Assembly: GCA_029262515.1 (NCBI GenBank)
Contig: JAJCZH010000011.1
Span: forward strand, 1 to 55,164
Length of the DNA: 55,164 bases
Direction: 5' to 3'
From: Deltaproteobacteria bacterium
Lineage (GTDB): Bacteria; Desulfobacterota; GWC2-55-46; JADFVP01
A program made the translations under genes and the position numbers. The notes under the pieces were generated by a model. The model searched no databases and was not told the origin of the DNA. It was given only the letters and a program-made list of their open reading frames with translations. Below are positions 17,787-26,920 of this stretch, piece by piece (the stretch's first letter is position 1; the number at the start of each line of letters is the position of its first letter).

Positions 17787-18081
17787 TAACAGGCAGAGAA
17801 CCGGCTGCAGGCCTCGCTCCATATCACCTCAGTTGTCATCACACTCCATTGTCCCGGCAGCCTGTTGTAATAGATGCAACAGACCCGAAGCATTGGCAGT
17901 ATCGCAGTGCGCCTCAAGCGGTCGATTACGGCCATACGTACTCATCCCCGGATAACCTCCCGCAGTTGTACTCCGTGTCCCGATACGGTATATTAATACT
18001 TGATATCGAATTCGTACCTGTGCAGAACTCTTCAGTTCATAGGTGTATTGTTGGCAGTTACCTGTTCTATACAGAGGGAAG

Positions 18082-20559
18082 ATGGCCGAAGAGAGAGAGA
18101 GTAGTAGCGCTTTAACAGAAGAGTTAAAGCGCGTTGAAGCGAGGCTTGCCGAGAGCGAGGCCCGCTATGACATGCTTGTTGAACAATCCCCTGACAATAT
18201 TCTGATACACGACCTCGAAGGCACGGTGCTCTTTACCAATATTTCGAGGGTAGAGGTGCTTGGCGCGAAGAGTCCCGAGGAGGTGGTCGGCAGGAATGCC
18301 ATGGAGTTTATCCACCCCGACGACAGAGAGATGGTCATGGGGGTAATAGGGGGCGCATTCGAAGATTTTCAGAATGGGAGGGACAGCAAGAGGACCATCG
18401 AGCACAGGATGCTTCGCCTGGACGGTACCGAGTTCTGGGGCGAGGCAACAGGTGTCTTTTTTGTCTATGATGGCAAACCTGCGATACAGACGATAATTCG
18501 TGATATCACAGCACGCAAAGAGGCCGAAGAGGAACTGAAGAGGTATCGAGAACAGCTCGAAGAGCTGGTAAAGGAGCGTACCTCGGAGCTGTATAGTGAG
18601 ATTGAAGAGCGCAAGAGAACCGAGGAGGCGCTCAAGGATCAGATAAATTTCTTGCTAACGTTGATAAATACTATCCCCAGCCCGGTTTTCTATAAGGATA
18701 CAGAGGGAAGGTACCTCGGTTGCAATGCCGCTTTTGAAGAGTCTGTAGGGTTGAGTAGTGATGATATCTGCGGCAAAACCGTTTATGACCTTGCACCAAA
18801 GGAGGTTGCGGATAAGTACTTTGAGATGGACTCTGCACTCTTTGATAAACCCGGAGTGCAGGTATATGAGTGCCCGGTCAGGTATACGGACGGAAAAGAA
18901 CATGACATTATCTTTCACAAGGCGATCTTTTCCCGCTCGGACGGCTCTGTAGCCGGTCTTGTAGGGGTGATGCTCGATATAACAGAGGGGAAGCGCTCCA
19001 AGGCGGCAATAGAAGATGCCGTTAGGAAGTTCCGTACTATTTTCGAGTCTTCAAGCGATGCGATAATGCTGTTCGGTGATAACGGTTTTATAGATTGTAA
19101 TAACGCCACGCTCAGAATGTTCGGCTGTTCAGAGAGCGAAGAGTTCCTCGGAACGCATCCTGGCGAGTGGTCTCCCCCGGAGCAACCGGACGGGCGGGAC
19201 TCTATTGAAGCGGCAAACTCCAAAATCGCAAGGGCCTTTAAAGAGGGCAGGAATTTCTTTGAGTGGACCCATAAGAGAGCCGACGGTGAATCCTTCCAGG
19301 CCGAGGTGCTGCTCACTCCGATGCAGCTTGAGGGTAAAATGGTACTGCAGGCTACTGTGCGCGACATAACGGAGCGCAGGCGGCTAGAGTATGAAAAGTC
19401 CGAACTCCACTCTCAACTCCTGCAATCTCAGAAGATGGAAGCCATAGGAACTCTGGCAGGTGGCATTGCGCACGACTTCAACAATATCATGACCGTCGTA
19501 AAGAGCCTAAGTTCTCTGGCGCTTACTAAGGTGGCTCCGGGCAGCAAGCTGTACGAGTATCTTAAGCCTATAGAGAATGCGTCCGACAGGTGCACGGGTC
19601 TCATACAGCAACTCCTTATCTTCAGCCAGCGCAAACCCTGCGAGGTTGGCCCCCTGAGCGTCAACGATACTATAGAGAACCTGCTAGGCATGCTCCGTTC
19701 ACTTATAGATGAGGATATCAGTATAAACGAAGATCTTTGCAATGGATTGTGGGAAGTCTCAGGCGACAGGGGGCGTCTGGAGCAGGTTCTGATTAACCTG
19801 ATAATCAACAGCAGCGACGCGATGCCGCAGGGTGGCTGCATACGGCTCGGCACGGAGAATGTGACATTAACGAAGCAGGAGGCCTCAGGCATTTCAGGAG
19901 CAGTGCCAGGCGACTATGTTCGCATGACAGTTGACGATGACGGTATCGGTATAGAACCCGAGGTCATTGAGCATATCTTCGAGCCCTTCTTCTCGACAAA
20001 AAGTCATGGAGGCAACGGACTCGGTCTCTCGGTGGTTTACGGTATTTTGAAAGAGATGAACGGCTGCGTCGATGTGTCGAGCGAACCGGGTGCAGGATCG
20101 AAGTTCTCCGTCTATCTTCCTGCGACTACGGACCCGGTAGGGGGTGCGCAAGAGGCCTCTGTTAACGAGTTTATTGCGTCCGACGGGCAGGGGCGCAGGA
20201 TCCTTCTCGTCGAGGATGATATGTGGGTGCGCAGATCAACCGCTATGGCGCTTATGGAGAATGGTTATATCGTGGAGCAGGCCGAAGATGCCGAGCAGGC
20301 TATTGCGATCTTTTTCAAAGAGAAGGGGCGGTTCGACCTCGTTATCACCGATGTTGTGATGCCGGGCAGGGACGGGCTGCAGATGATGGAGCCGCTCTTT
20401 GAGGTCAACCCCGGCATCCCTGTGCTCTTCTACTCCGGGCATGTCGATAATAAAGCGCAGCTCGACTCTATTATCAAAAAGGGTTTCGCTTTTTTACAGA
20501 AGCCGTATGAGGTGCCTGATCTGCTAAGAGCCATTGAGGAGAGTATGGTGCGGGGTTAA
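18082..20559 (+). CDS. Hybrid histidine kinase, three PAS domains plus receiver
   Basis: About 825 residues and no membrane helix. PAS domains lie at about 20-145, 185-315 and 315-440, with a coiled coil between the first two. The H-box is GTLAGGIAHDFNNI (about 460), the N-box LINLIINSSDAM, and G1 (DDDGIGI) and G2 (GNGLGLSVV) are intact. A C-terminal receiver (about 705-820) has VEDDM, the acceptor Asp in VITDVVMPGRDG and Lys in LQKPYE. The phosphate probably passes to the attached receiver. ATG 18082 is chosen for the GAGGG 5-8 nt upstream; the frame stays open to 18043. A cytoplasmic redox or ligand input is likely. No output partner is adjacent. Confidence 0.92.
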   Translation: MAEERESSSALTEELKRVEARLAESEARYDMLVEQSPDNILIHDLEGTVLFTNISRVEVLGAKSPEEVVGRNAMEFIHPDDREMVMGVIGGAFEDFQNGRDSKRTIEHRMLRLDGTEFWGEATGVFFVYDGKPAIQTIIRDITARKEAEEELKRYREQLEELVKERTSELYSEIEERKRTEEALKDQINFLLTLINTIPSPVFYKDTEGRYLGCNAAFEESVGLSSDDICGKTVYDLAPKEVADKYFEMDSALFDKPGVQVYECPVRYTDGKEHDIIFHKAIFSRSDGSVAGLVGVMLDITEGKRSKAAIEDAVRKFRTIFESSSDAIMLFGDNGFIDCNNATLRMFGCSESEEFLGTHPGEWSPPEQPDGRDSIEAANSKIARAFKEGRNFFEWTHKRADGESFQAEVLLTPMQLEGKMVLQATVRDITERRRLEYEKSELHSQLLQSQKMEAIGTLAGGIAHDFNNIMTVVKSLSSLALTKVAPGSKLYEYLKPIENASDRCTGLIQQLLIFSQRKPCEVGPLSVNDTIENLLGMLRSLIDEDISINEDLCNGLWEVSGDRGRLEQVLINLIINSSDAMPQGGCIRLGTENVTLTKQEASGISGAVPGDYVRMTVDDDGIGIEPEVIEHIFEPFFSTKSHGGNGLGLSVVYGILKEMNGCVDVSSEPGAGSKFSVYLPATTDPVGGAQEASVNEFIASDGQGRRILLVEDDMWVRRSTAMALMENGYIVEQAEDAEQAIAIFFKEKGRFDLVITDVVMPGRDGLQMMEPLFEVNPGIPVLFYSGHVDNKAQLDSIIKKGFAFLQKPYEVPDLLRAIEESMVRG

Positions 20560-20629
20560 TGCAGGGCGTGTCGAGTTGCTTTATCAATTAGCTTGCTGTG
20601 TTGCTGTGTTGCTAATCTCACCATTCTTC

Positions 20630-21043
20630 TCAGCAGACCTTCTTTGTCATTACTAGTACGTTGCCGCTCTCTTTAGAGGCCGTATACTCCACTTTATCCA
20701 TTACGCTCTTTATTATGCAGACTCCGAGCCCGCCCGGTTTTATTTCGTTCAGGTCCCGCTCTATCTTTTCTATATCGAGTCCTCCGCCGCATTTGCCGAA
20801 GTCGCGAAGCGATATAGTCAGAGCATCAGGCGTTACAACAAACCGTATATCTATTACTATTGTGGAGTTCTCGCCGCAGCTATGCCGGATTATGTTTGCG
20901 CACGCTTCATCAAGCGCCAGCACTGTGCGGCAGCGCTCTTTGTTGGAAAAGCCCATCTCCGTGACGAGGCTCTCCGTTACGCCCCTGATAAGGTGGAGGT
21001 TCTTTGAGAGGCTCGGTATTTTGAGTACGATCTCTTCAGCCAT
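20630..21043 (-). CDS. RsbW/SpoIIAB-like anti-sigma factor kinase
   Basis: A 137-residue GHKL ATPase of the HATPase_c_2 type. The N-box is LALDEACANIIRHS (about 42-55), the G1-like motif is RDFGKCGG and the G2-like motif GGLGVCIIKSVMD. There is no HisKA domain, so it should phosphorylate a Ser/Thr on a STAS-domain antagonist or bind a sigma factor. It is transcribed divergently from the mla operon, which encodes a STAS protein (23487) and is followed by a PP2C phosphatase (25476): together these are the three parts of a partner-switching module. No sigma factor gene lies adjacent. Confidence 0.85.
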   Translation of the reverse strand: MAEEIVLKIPSLSKNLHLIRGVTESLVTEMGFSNKERCRTVLALDEACANIIRHSCGENSTIVIDIRFVVTPDALTISLRDFGKCGGGLDIEKIERDLNEIKPGGLGVCIIKSVMDKVEYTASKESGNVLVMTKKVC

Positions 21044-21374
21044 TTAATGTTTCCGGTCTACGGGATTAGTAGAGTACGGCGACTCATCTTTACACCGTTA
21101 CAGAATATATCGGCACGGTTGAACAAAAGATAAAGCCAAAATAGGCTCTTTTTATTCTATGAGAATGTCGGGCCGGTGTCAATCCGAGCCATTCTCTCTT
21201 TCCCCGGTCGATGCAGGTCACAGCGCGAATTAGGGGGGTGTGCCTGTTGACAACAGCCACGGTACAGGGCTACTATCAGAGTATCCACCAGACAATAAAT
21301 ATAGACTCTATCTGCACTCGAAAGCGGCCTAAATATTTTCTAAGGTTAAGCAAAACATTGTCCGATATGACGAT
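21044..21374. other. Divergent intergenic region, rsbW-like / mlaF
   Basis: The plus-strand promoter TTGACA (21247-21252), 18 nt, TACTAT (21271-21276) fits the mla operon and leaves a leader of about 90 nt. No operator palindrome is obvious. mlaF has no clear Shine-Dalgarno sequence. Confidence 0.45.
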
Positions 21375-22160
21375 ATGATCAGGGTAGAGAGTCTAAATAA
21401 TAAGTTCGGTCACATTACGACCGCCAATGATGTTTCGTGCCACTTCGAGGAAAAGAAGGTCACGGTGCTTCTCGGTGGAAGCGGTTCGGGAAAGAGCACG
21501 CTGCTTAAGCAGATGGTGGGGCTCGGGCGCCCGGACTCAGGCTCGATCATGTTCGACGGCAGGGATATTACTAAACTCGCCAGAAAGGAACTCTACGAGC
21601 TTCGCAAAAAGATGGGCATGCTCTTTCAGGGCTCCGCTCTTTTCAACTCATTGAACATTTATGAGAACATCGCATTTCCTCTAAGAGAGCATACCAACCT
21701 CTCGGACTCCGTAATAAAGACTATAATCAAGATAAAACTCGAGATGGTGGGGCTAAGAGGCGTTGAGAATATGATGCCGTCCCAGCTTTCGGGCGGCATG
21801 ACAAAAAGGGTGGGCCTTGCGCGCGCAATCGTGCTCGACCCCAAGGTGGTCTTCTACGACGAGCCGACCTCGGGGCTCGACCCTATCGCTTCGGGCGTCA
21901 TAGACAAGCTGATAGTCGATCTCAACAAGAAGCTCGGCGTTACCTCTATCGTCGTCTCTCACGATATCGATAGCGCTTTTAGAATTGCGGACAAGCTGAT
22001 TATACTCTTCTACGGCAACCTGATTGCAGAGGGAACGCCGGAGGAAATAAAGAACAGTCCCGACCCGAAGGTTCGCCAGTTCATAACAGGCTCTCCCGAC
22101 GGCCCGATTCCGTTTACGCTTACGGACAAGGATTTTATAGAAGATATTCTGATAGATTAA
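21375..22160 (+). CDS. mlaF: Phospholipid ABC transporter ATP-binding protein MlaF
   Basis: A 261-residue ABC ATPase. Walker A is GGSGSGKST (about 33-41), the signature LSGGMTKR, Walker B VVFYDEP and the switch His in VVSHDID. SGGMTKRVGLARAI plus the YDEPTSGLDPI stretch is characteristic of the MlaF/Ttg2A group. It powers the inner-membrane MlaFEDB complex, which moves phospholipids between membranes and keeps the outer-membrane surface free of misplaced lipids. First gene of F-E-D-STAS-A-C. Confidence 0.93.
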   Translation: MIRVESLNNKFGHITTANDVSCHFEEKKVTVLLGGSGSGKSTLLKQMVGLGRPDSGSIMFDGRDITKLARKELYELRKKMGMLFQGSALFNSLNIYENIAFPLREHTNLSDSVIKTIIKIKLEMVGLRGVENMMPSQLSGGMTKRVGLARAIVLDPKVVFYDEPTSGLDPIASGVIDKLIVDLNKKLGVTSIVVSHDIDSAFRIADKLIILFYGNLIAEGTPEEIKNSPDPKVRQFITGSPDGPIPFTLTDKDFIEDILID

Positions 22161-22243
22161 GATTTTATTACCGCAGCCGCAGCGGTCTTGTTAAAGAGAT
22201 TTTTGGATAGGGTTCAACTCAACAAATCACTGGCAGGTTTTTA

Positions 22244-23011
22244 ATGGAAGCTATAGCCGCACTAGGAAGAGGTACTTTAGGTACCGTACAGATTCTCGGT
22301 AGAAGCGCTCTCTTCATCCTATACGTCCTCTACTCGGCTTTCATCCCGCCGTACAGGTTTTCGAAGGTGATTAAAGAGATAGAGTTTATCGGGGCCAAGA
22401 GCTTCCTTATCATCCTGGTGACCTCGCTCTTTACGGGCATGGTGCTCGCTCTTCAGGGTTACTATACGCTCAGCAAGTTCGGTGCCGAAGGGGTTCTCGG
22501 GTCTGCGGTCGCGCTCTCTATAATACGTGAACTCGGCCCTGTTCTCTGTGCGCTTATGGTTACCGGCAGGGCAGGTTCTGCCATTACCGCCGAGATAGGT
22601 ATCATGAAGATAACCGATCAGGTGCCGGCCCTTGAGATGATGGCGGTGGAGCCTATTAAGTTTATCATCAGCCCGAAGGTCATAGCGGCGCTTATCTCGC
22701 TGCCGATCCTGACCGCGTTTTTCGACCTGGTCGGAATCTTCGGCGGATTTCTCGTCGGCGTCTTGATGCTCGGCGTCAATGAAGGCTCTTTTTTCGGGGA
22801 GATGATCAGGGCAACCGAGTTTGCCGATATATACGGTGGTCTTATAAAGTCTCTCGCTTTCGGTTTTCTTATCTCATGGATCGCCTGCTTTATCGGTTAC
22901 AACGCCAAGGCGACCACCGAGGGAGTGAGCAGCGCAACGACAAATGCGGTTGTAGTTACCTCGCTCTCAATACTTGTTATCGATTACGTAATTACTTCGG
23001 TACTGCTTTAG
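22244..23011 (+). CDS. mlaE: MlaE family lipid ABC permease
   Basis: A 255-residue integral membrane permease with five to six hydrophobic segments. Conserved MlaE sequences are present: the interfacial start (GRGTLGTVQILGRSALF), IRELGPVLCALMVTGRAG with AEIG following, and TDQVPALEMMAV. It forms the dimeric transmembrane core of the MlaFEDB complex with MlaF and receives lipid from the MlaD ring. It follows mlaF after 83 nt in the same direction. Confidence 0.94.
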   Translation: MEAIAALGRGTLGTVQILGRSALFILYVLYSAFIPPYRFSKVIKEIEFIGAKSFLIILVTSLFTGMVLALQGYYTLSKFGAEGVLGSAVALSIIRELGPVLCALMVTGRAGSAITAEIGIMKITDQVPALEMMAVEPIKFIISPKVIAALISLPILTAFFDLVGIFGGFLVGVLMLGVNEGSFFGEMIRATEFADIYGGLIKSLAFGFLISWIACFIGYNAKATTEGVSSATTNAVVVTSLSILVIDYVITSVLL

Positions 23012-23049
23012 GGGTACTGTTTTAGATTCTAGGATGTCAGGAGGAGCTT

Positions 23050-23490
23050 ATGTTCGCCAAGAAGACAGAAATGATAGTCGGCGTCTTTATGATCGTAGGT
23101 ATTGCCGCCCTTGTTTACCTATCTATCTCGCTCGGCAAGATAGACATAGGAGGGTCCGGTTACATAAAGGCGACGGCATCGTTCGACTCGATAACCGGTC
23201 TTCGAAAAGGGGCGACCATAGAGATTGCCGGAGTCCAGGTAGGCAAGGTCTCCGGGATCGGTCTCAAAGATGATCTGGCGGTTGTGGAGATGAGCATCAA
23301 CAGGGATGTGCCGATAACGGACGATGCGATTGCGTCGGTAAGGACCAACGGCGTTATAGGGGAGAAATATATCAAGATAACCCCCGGCGGTTCCGAAGAG
23401 TACCTTGAAGACGGCGGCAGCCTGATAGATACAGAGAGCGCTATAAGTATAGAAGAACTCATCAGCAAGTACATATTCGAGAAAGAATGA
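23050..23490 (+). CDS. mlaD: MlaD, MCE-domain lipid transport protein
   Basis: 146 residues. A single N-terminal membrane helix (about 8-28) and one MCE domain (about 38-115: ATASFDSITGLRKGATIEIAG and GEKYIKITPG). It is the periplasmic hexamer that passes phospholipid between MlaE and MlaC. GAGGAG lies directly before the ATG. Length is typical for the single-MCE MlaD type. Its stop overlaps the start of the STAS gene (ATGA), so the two are translationally coupled. Confidence 0.94.
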   Translation: MFAKKTEMIVGVFMIVGIAALVYLSISLGKIDIGGSGYIKATASFDSITGLRKGATIEIAGVQVGKVSGIGLKDDLAVVEMSINRDVPITDDAIASVRTNGVIGEKYIKITPGGSEEYLEDGGSLIDTESAISIEELISKYIFEKE

Positions 23491-23831
23491 AGATAACGGT
23501 TGAAAGAGATGATAAGGGCGTAGTGCTTGTCAAGATAGAAGGGGAGGTGGATATGCATACCTCCCCGGACGTCAGAAATGCGCTGCTGCCGTACTTCAAA
23601 CCTGATATTTCGGGTATCGTGGTAGACCTTTCGGGTGTCAAGTACATGGACTCTTCCGGTATAGCTACTATGATCGAGGGACTCCAGTGGGCCTCTAAAG
23701 TCAAAAGCCGCTTCGTGCTCGCCGGCATGAAGGAAGCGGTAATGGACGTTTTCGTGCTGACCAATCTCAATAACGTCTTTGAATTTTCACCCGATTCTGA
23801 AGCCACTTTCAACGATATAACAGGGAGGTAG
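23487..23831 (+). CDS. STAS-domain protein (MlaB position; RsbV/SpoIIAA-like)
   Basis: 114 residues forming a single STAS domain. VDLSGVKYMDSSGIATMIEGL (in two parts) contains the DSSG motif, whose serine is the phosphorylation site in anti-sigma factor antagonists. In E. coli the mla operon ends with mlaB, a STAS protein that stabilises MlaF; this gene holds a comparable place but keeps the antagonist-type serine. It overlaps mlaD by 4 nt. The RsbW-like kinase at 20630 and the PP2C phosphatase at 25476 flank the operon, so it may be MlaB, an RsbV-type switch, or both. Confidence 0.85.
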   Translation: MKITVERDDKGVVLVKIEGEVDMHTSPDVRNALLPYFKPDISGIVVDLSGVKYMDSSGIATMIEGLQWASKVKSRFVLAGMKEAVMDVFVLTNLNNVFEFSPDSEATFNDITGR

Positions 23832-23890
23832 AGCTTTGCCTTGCGCTCTTAGTGGTGCTTTATCTGTTATACTAAAAGAAGGGTACAACC

Positions 23891-24700
23891 TTGAAGAGAA
23901 AAACCACTGTTATTACGTTTCTGATGCTGCTGCTCTTTATATCCGTTAAAGCAAACGCCGCAACTACAACAAAAGCTTCAATCGAAGAGCGGGTTCAGTA
24001 TGCCGATAGCAGCATCTCTGATACACTCGGAGACGGTGAATACGAAGAGGACGACTTTGAGGATGAGTTCGGTGACGAAGAGACCTTAACCCCTATAGCA
24101 GACCCTTTGGAGGGGTTTAACCGGCTGACCTTCGCCTTCAACGACAAACTCTACTTCTGGGTCCTGAAGCCAACGGCAAAAGGGTATATGAAGGTAGTGC
24201 CGGAGCCGGGCAGGGTGGCCGTAAAGCATTTCTTCACAAACCTCGCCGCGCCGATCCGTATAATAAACTCCGCGCTTCAGCTTAAGTTCAAAGAGAGCGT
24301 TGTCGAGTTTGCGCGCTTTACGGTAAATACCACTTTCGGCGTGGCCGGTTTTAGAGACCCTGCAACCAATACATGGGGACTTCCGCTCTACAACGAAGAC
24401 TTCGGGCAGACGCTCGGGCATTGGGGGGCTGGCCCCGGTTTCTTCATAAACCTGCCGTTTTACGGCCCTTCGAGCCTTCGCGACGGAACCGGGCTTATAG
24501 TAGACATCTTTGCCGACCCGCGGACTTATCTGCCGCCGGAAGAGACGATTGAGAAGGTCGGAGTGCGCGCATACCAGGCCGTCAACTCGACCTCTCTCAA
24601 CATAGACTTCTACGATGATATAAAGAAGGATGCGATCGATCCGTATACGTTTATACGGGACGCGTACCACCAGTACAGAGAGAACCTCGTTGCGAAGTAA
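23891..24700 (+). CDS. mlaA: MlaA (VacJ-like) outer-membrane lipid protein
   Basis: A 269-residue VacJ family protein. It has a signal peptide at about 1-23, a long acidic stretch (about 45-70) and the MlaA domain from about 72, with DPLEGFNRLTFAFND, RDPATNTWGLP and NEDFGQTLGHWG as signatures. MlaA extracts misplaced phospholipids from the outer leaflet and passes them to MlaC. The start is TTG at 23891, supported by AGAAGGG 6-7 nt upstream. Unlike the usual lipoprotein, the signal peptide ends KANA-A with no lipobox cysteine, so it may be non-lipidated. Confidence 0.92.
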   Translation: MKRKTTVITFLMLLLFISVKANAATTTKASIEERVQYADSSISDTLGDGEYEEDDFEDEFGDEETLTPIADPLEGFNRLTFAFNDKLYFWVLKPTAKGYMKVVPEPGRVAVKHFFTNLAAPIRIINSALQLKFKESVVEFARFTVNTTFGVAGFRDPATNTWGLPLYNEDFGQTLGHWGAGPGFFINLPFYGPSSLRDGTGLIVDIFADPRTYLPPEETIEKVGVRAYQAVNSTSLNIDFYDDIKKDAIDPYTFIRDAYHQYRENLVAK

Positions 24701-24738
24701 CCTTTTTGCGCACTAACCTTTTATGGAGAGTACCGGTC

Positions 24739-25344
24739 ATGAATAATTCTTTTAAAACAGCGCTCCTGGCGGCTCTCGTCATTTTAATCCTCTCACCTGT
24801 GCTCTCGGTGGCCGGAGAGCCGACCGAGAAGATTCGCACAGCGATAGACGGTGTCATTGAGATACTCAAAACCGAATCACTTAAGGGAGAGCCGAAGGCG
24901 AAGATAAGGCGAGAGAAGATTCGCAGCGCCATACAGAGTCGCTTCAGCTTTGAGGCCATGACCCGCCGATCTCTCGGCAAGAACTGGAAGAAGCTCAGCA
25001 AAGAGGAGAAGGTCGAGTTCGTGGCGGTCTTCGGCACCATGATAGAGAACTCTTACATCGGCAAGCTTGAGAAGTATACCGACGAGGAGGTCTTGTACGA
25101 GAAAGAGACCATAAAGAAGACGAGCGCCGAGGTCAAGACCCAGGTGGTGACCTCAACAGGCACGAAGATACCGATAAATTACCGTCTGAGCAACAAGAGC
25201 GGAGAGTGGCTGGTCTATGACGTAGTCGTAGAGGGTGTGAGCCTTGTAAGCAATTACCGCTCCCAGTTTGCGCAAGAGTTGAAGAAGGAGTCGGTAGCAA
25301 AGCTCATAACGAAACTGAAGAGCAAGTCCGAAAACAATCTTTAA
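24739..25344 (+). CDS. mlaC: MlaC periplasmic phospholipid carrier
   Basis: About 201 residues from the ATG at 24739. A signal peptide covers about 1-25, followed by the MlaC/Ttg2D domain with RFSFEAMTRRSLGKNWKKLS and NYRLSNKSGEWLVYDVVVEG. It shuttles lipids between MlaA and MlaD. The ATG at 24739 has GGAGAG upstream and gives a normal signal peptide; a TTG at 24706 would add an unlikely extension. Last gene before a strong terminator, which closes the mla operon. Confidence 0.92.
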   Translation: MNNSFKTALLAALVILILSPVLSVAGEPTEKIRTAIDGVIEILKTESLKGEPKAKIRREKIRSAIQSRFSFEAMTRRSLGKNWKKLSKEEKVEFVAVFGTMIENSYIGKLEKYTDEEVLYEKETIKKTSAEVKTQVVTSTGTKIPINYRLSNKSGEWLVYDVVVEGVSLVSNYRSQFAQELKKESVAKLITKLKSKSENNL

Positions 25345-25360
25345 TAGAAACCTTTCATGG

Positions 25361-25394
25361 CCGGCCCTTATCTATTAAGCGGCCGGTTTTTTTT
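25361..25394 (+). terminator. Intrinsic terminator of the mla operon
   Basis: CCGGCC...GGCCGG, extended inside by CTTA/TAAG, followed by eight T. Confidence 0.9.
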
Positions 25395-25475
25395 AGTTAC
25401 TCCGTACCTGCCTTCTTCATAGGCAGGAGAGACGGTAAAGCAGTAAAAAGAGAGTATCTAAATTGAGGCGCGTGC

Positions 25476-26780
25476 ATGAAGTCTGAAAGAGTAACGGAGG
25501 CAGAGTGGACCGAAGCCCTCGGCGTACACAACCTGTTCAAGCGTCTCAATAATGCCGTTATAAACGAGCACAAGGATACCTCTCCGCTTGATCTCCTGAG
25601 TTACGCCTTTGAGCCGTTCGGCCTGTTAGCCGACGGCGTGGCAACACTCTACCCCAACTCCCAGTCGAAGACCTATTTTTTCCTCCGTATGTACCATGTA
25701 GGTACCCATTCCGAGTACAACCTCGATATCCATAATATGCCGGTCGGTTGCGGCGATTTCTTAAAGCGTGTCTCTGAGGCCGAAGAGCCGCTTCTTTTAC
25801 CCGATATAACAGGGGAACTGACCCCTGCGGACTTCGATACCCTGCCGTGGCTCGCCTCTATGCGCACGGCGCTTGTCGTGCCAACCATCGGCCTGAACGG
25901 CAACACGGCCTCTACCATCCTCTTTGCGAAAGAGCCCGATGCCTTCAAGGGGCCGGGCCTGAAGTCGAACATGCTCTTGACTTACGCCATTACAAACGTC
26001 GTGCTTACGTTGATACTGAGGGTGGAGGCCGATAGGGCCAGCGAAGCGCTAAATGAAGAGCTTACGAGCGTCGGGCGCATACAGAGGGAGTTTCTGCCAA
26101 AGGAGCTGCCCGACACAGAGGCCCTCTCCTGGGCGGTCTACTATGCAACGAGCGCGTGCGCCGGCGGCGATTATTACGATTTTTTCCCATTCCATGATGA
26201 CAAACTCGGTTTTATAATCGCCGACGTCTCGGGGCACGGCTCTCCGGCGGCGATAGTTATGTCTATGACGCGCCTTCTGCTCCACACGGCGCCTGTGGAG
26301 ACCACGGGGCCTGAAGAGATCTTTACGGGTGTCAACAACCTGCTGGTCGGTAACCTGCTTATGGGGCAGTTCGTAACAGCCTTCTACTGCATAATCGATT
26401 CGGTCACGGGAGAACTCGTCTACTCTAACGCGGGGCACTGCCCGCCCCAGGTCTATCGAGCCAATACCAAGACGATTGAGAAGCTGGTTACCACAGGCGG
26501 ACTTCCGTTAGGAGTAACGGCCAACGGCGGTTACGAATGCAGCAAGACAGAACTCGCTCCGGGTGATATCTTTGTATTCTATACAGACGGAATACGCGAA
26601 GCCATGAACTCCGAGGGTGAGATGTACGGCGAGGTCCGGCTCCAGAGGGTGCTGCTCGACTCGGAAGGAAGCGGCGCCGAGGAGGTAAAGAACGAGATAC
26701 TGAGAGACGTATGCGATTTTTGCGGCGGCGAGCCGTTAAAGGACGATCTCACCATAGTTGTGCTTACCGTAAACGGCTGA
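25476..26780 (+). CDS. RsbU-like PP2C (SpoIIE) phosphatase with GAF-like sensor
   Basis: 434 residues, soluble. A GAF-like region spans about 30-190, a short coiled coil (EALNEELTSVGRIQREFLP) follows, and the SpoIIE/PP2C catalytic domain covers about 205-434. Metal-binding acidic motifs are visible as GGDYYDFF, ADVSGHG, FYTDGIREAMN and DDLTIVVL, so activity is expected. The family dephosphorylates STAS antagonists in partner-switching pathways. The nearest STAS protein is 23487 in the mla operon; the RsbW-like kinase at 20630 would be its opposing enzyme. A terminator separates it from mlaC, so it is its own unit. Confidence 0.9.
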   Translation: MKSERVTEAEWTEALGVHNLFKRLNNAVINEHKDTSPLDLLSYAFEPFGLLADGVATLYPNSQSKTYFFLRMYHVGTHSEYNLDIHNMPVGCGDFLKRVSEAEEPLLLPDITGELTPADFDTLPWLASMRTALVVPTIGLNGNTASTILFAKEPDAFKGPGLKSNMLLTYAITNVVLTLILRVEADRASEALNEELTSVGRIQREFLPKELPDTEALSWAVYYATSACAGGDYYDFFPFHDDKLGFIIADVSGHGSPAAIVMSMTRLLLHTAPVETTGPEEIFTGVNNLLVGNLLMGQFVTAFYCIIDSVTGELVYSNAGHCPPQVYRANTKTIEKLVTTGGLPLGVTANGGYECSKTELAPGDIFVFYTDGIREAMNSEGEMYGEVRLQRVLLDSEGSGAEEVKNEILRDVCDFCGGEPLKDDLTIVVLTVNG

Positions 26781-26812
26781 TCGTTTTATACTCCATACTT
26801 GAGGAAACAGGT

Positions 26813-26896
26813 TATAATATAGTGTAGCAGCATTGCATAATTGAAGGTATACTGGTAGTAGAGTCTAGCGGGGTCGCTCTTTGCGGCTTTTTTTTT
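26813..26896 (+). other. Short possible transcription unit: -10 box then terminator
   Basis: TATAAT at 26813-26818 is followed by a hairpin (GTCGC 26873-26877 with GCGGC 26883-26887) and nine T. It could be the end of the PP2C transcript, an attenuator for the ABC genes or a small RNA of about 70 nt. The matching -35 box is poor. Confidence 0.35.
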
Positions 26897-26920
26897 ATTT
26901 ATAAATCCGGGTGATACGGT

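Noticed and set aside
20589-20612. Short TGCTGTGT repeat
   Set aside because: Fewer than three full units in a 70-nt gap; no associated feature.
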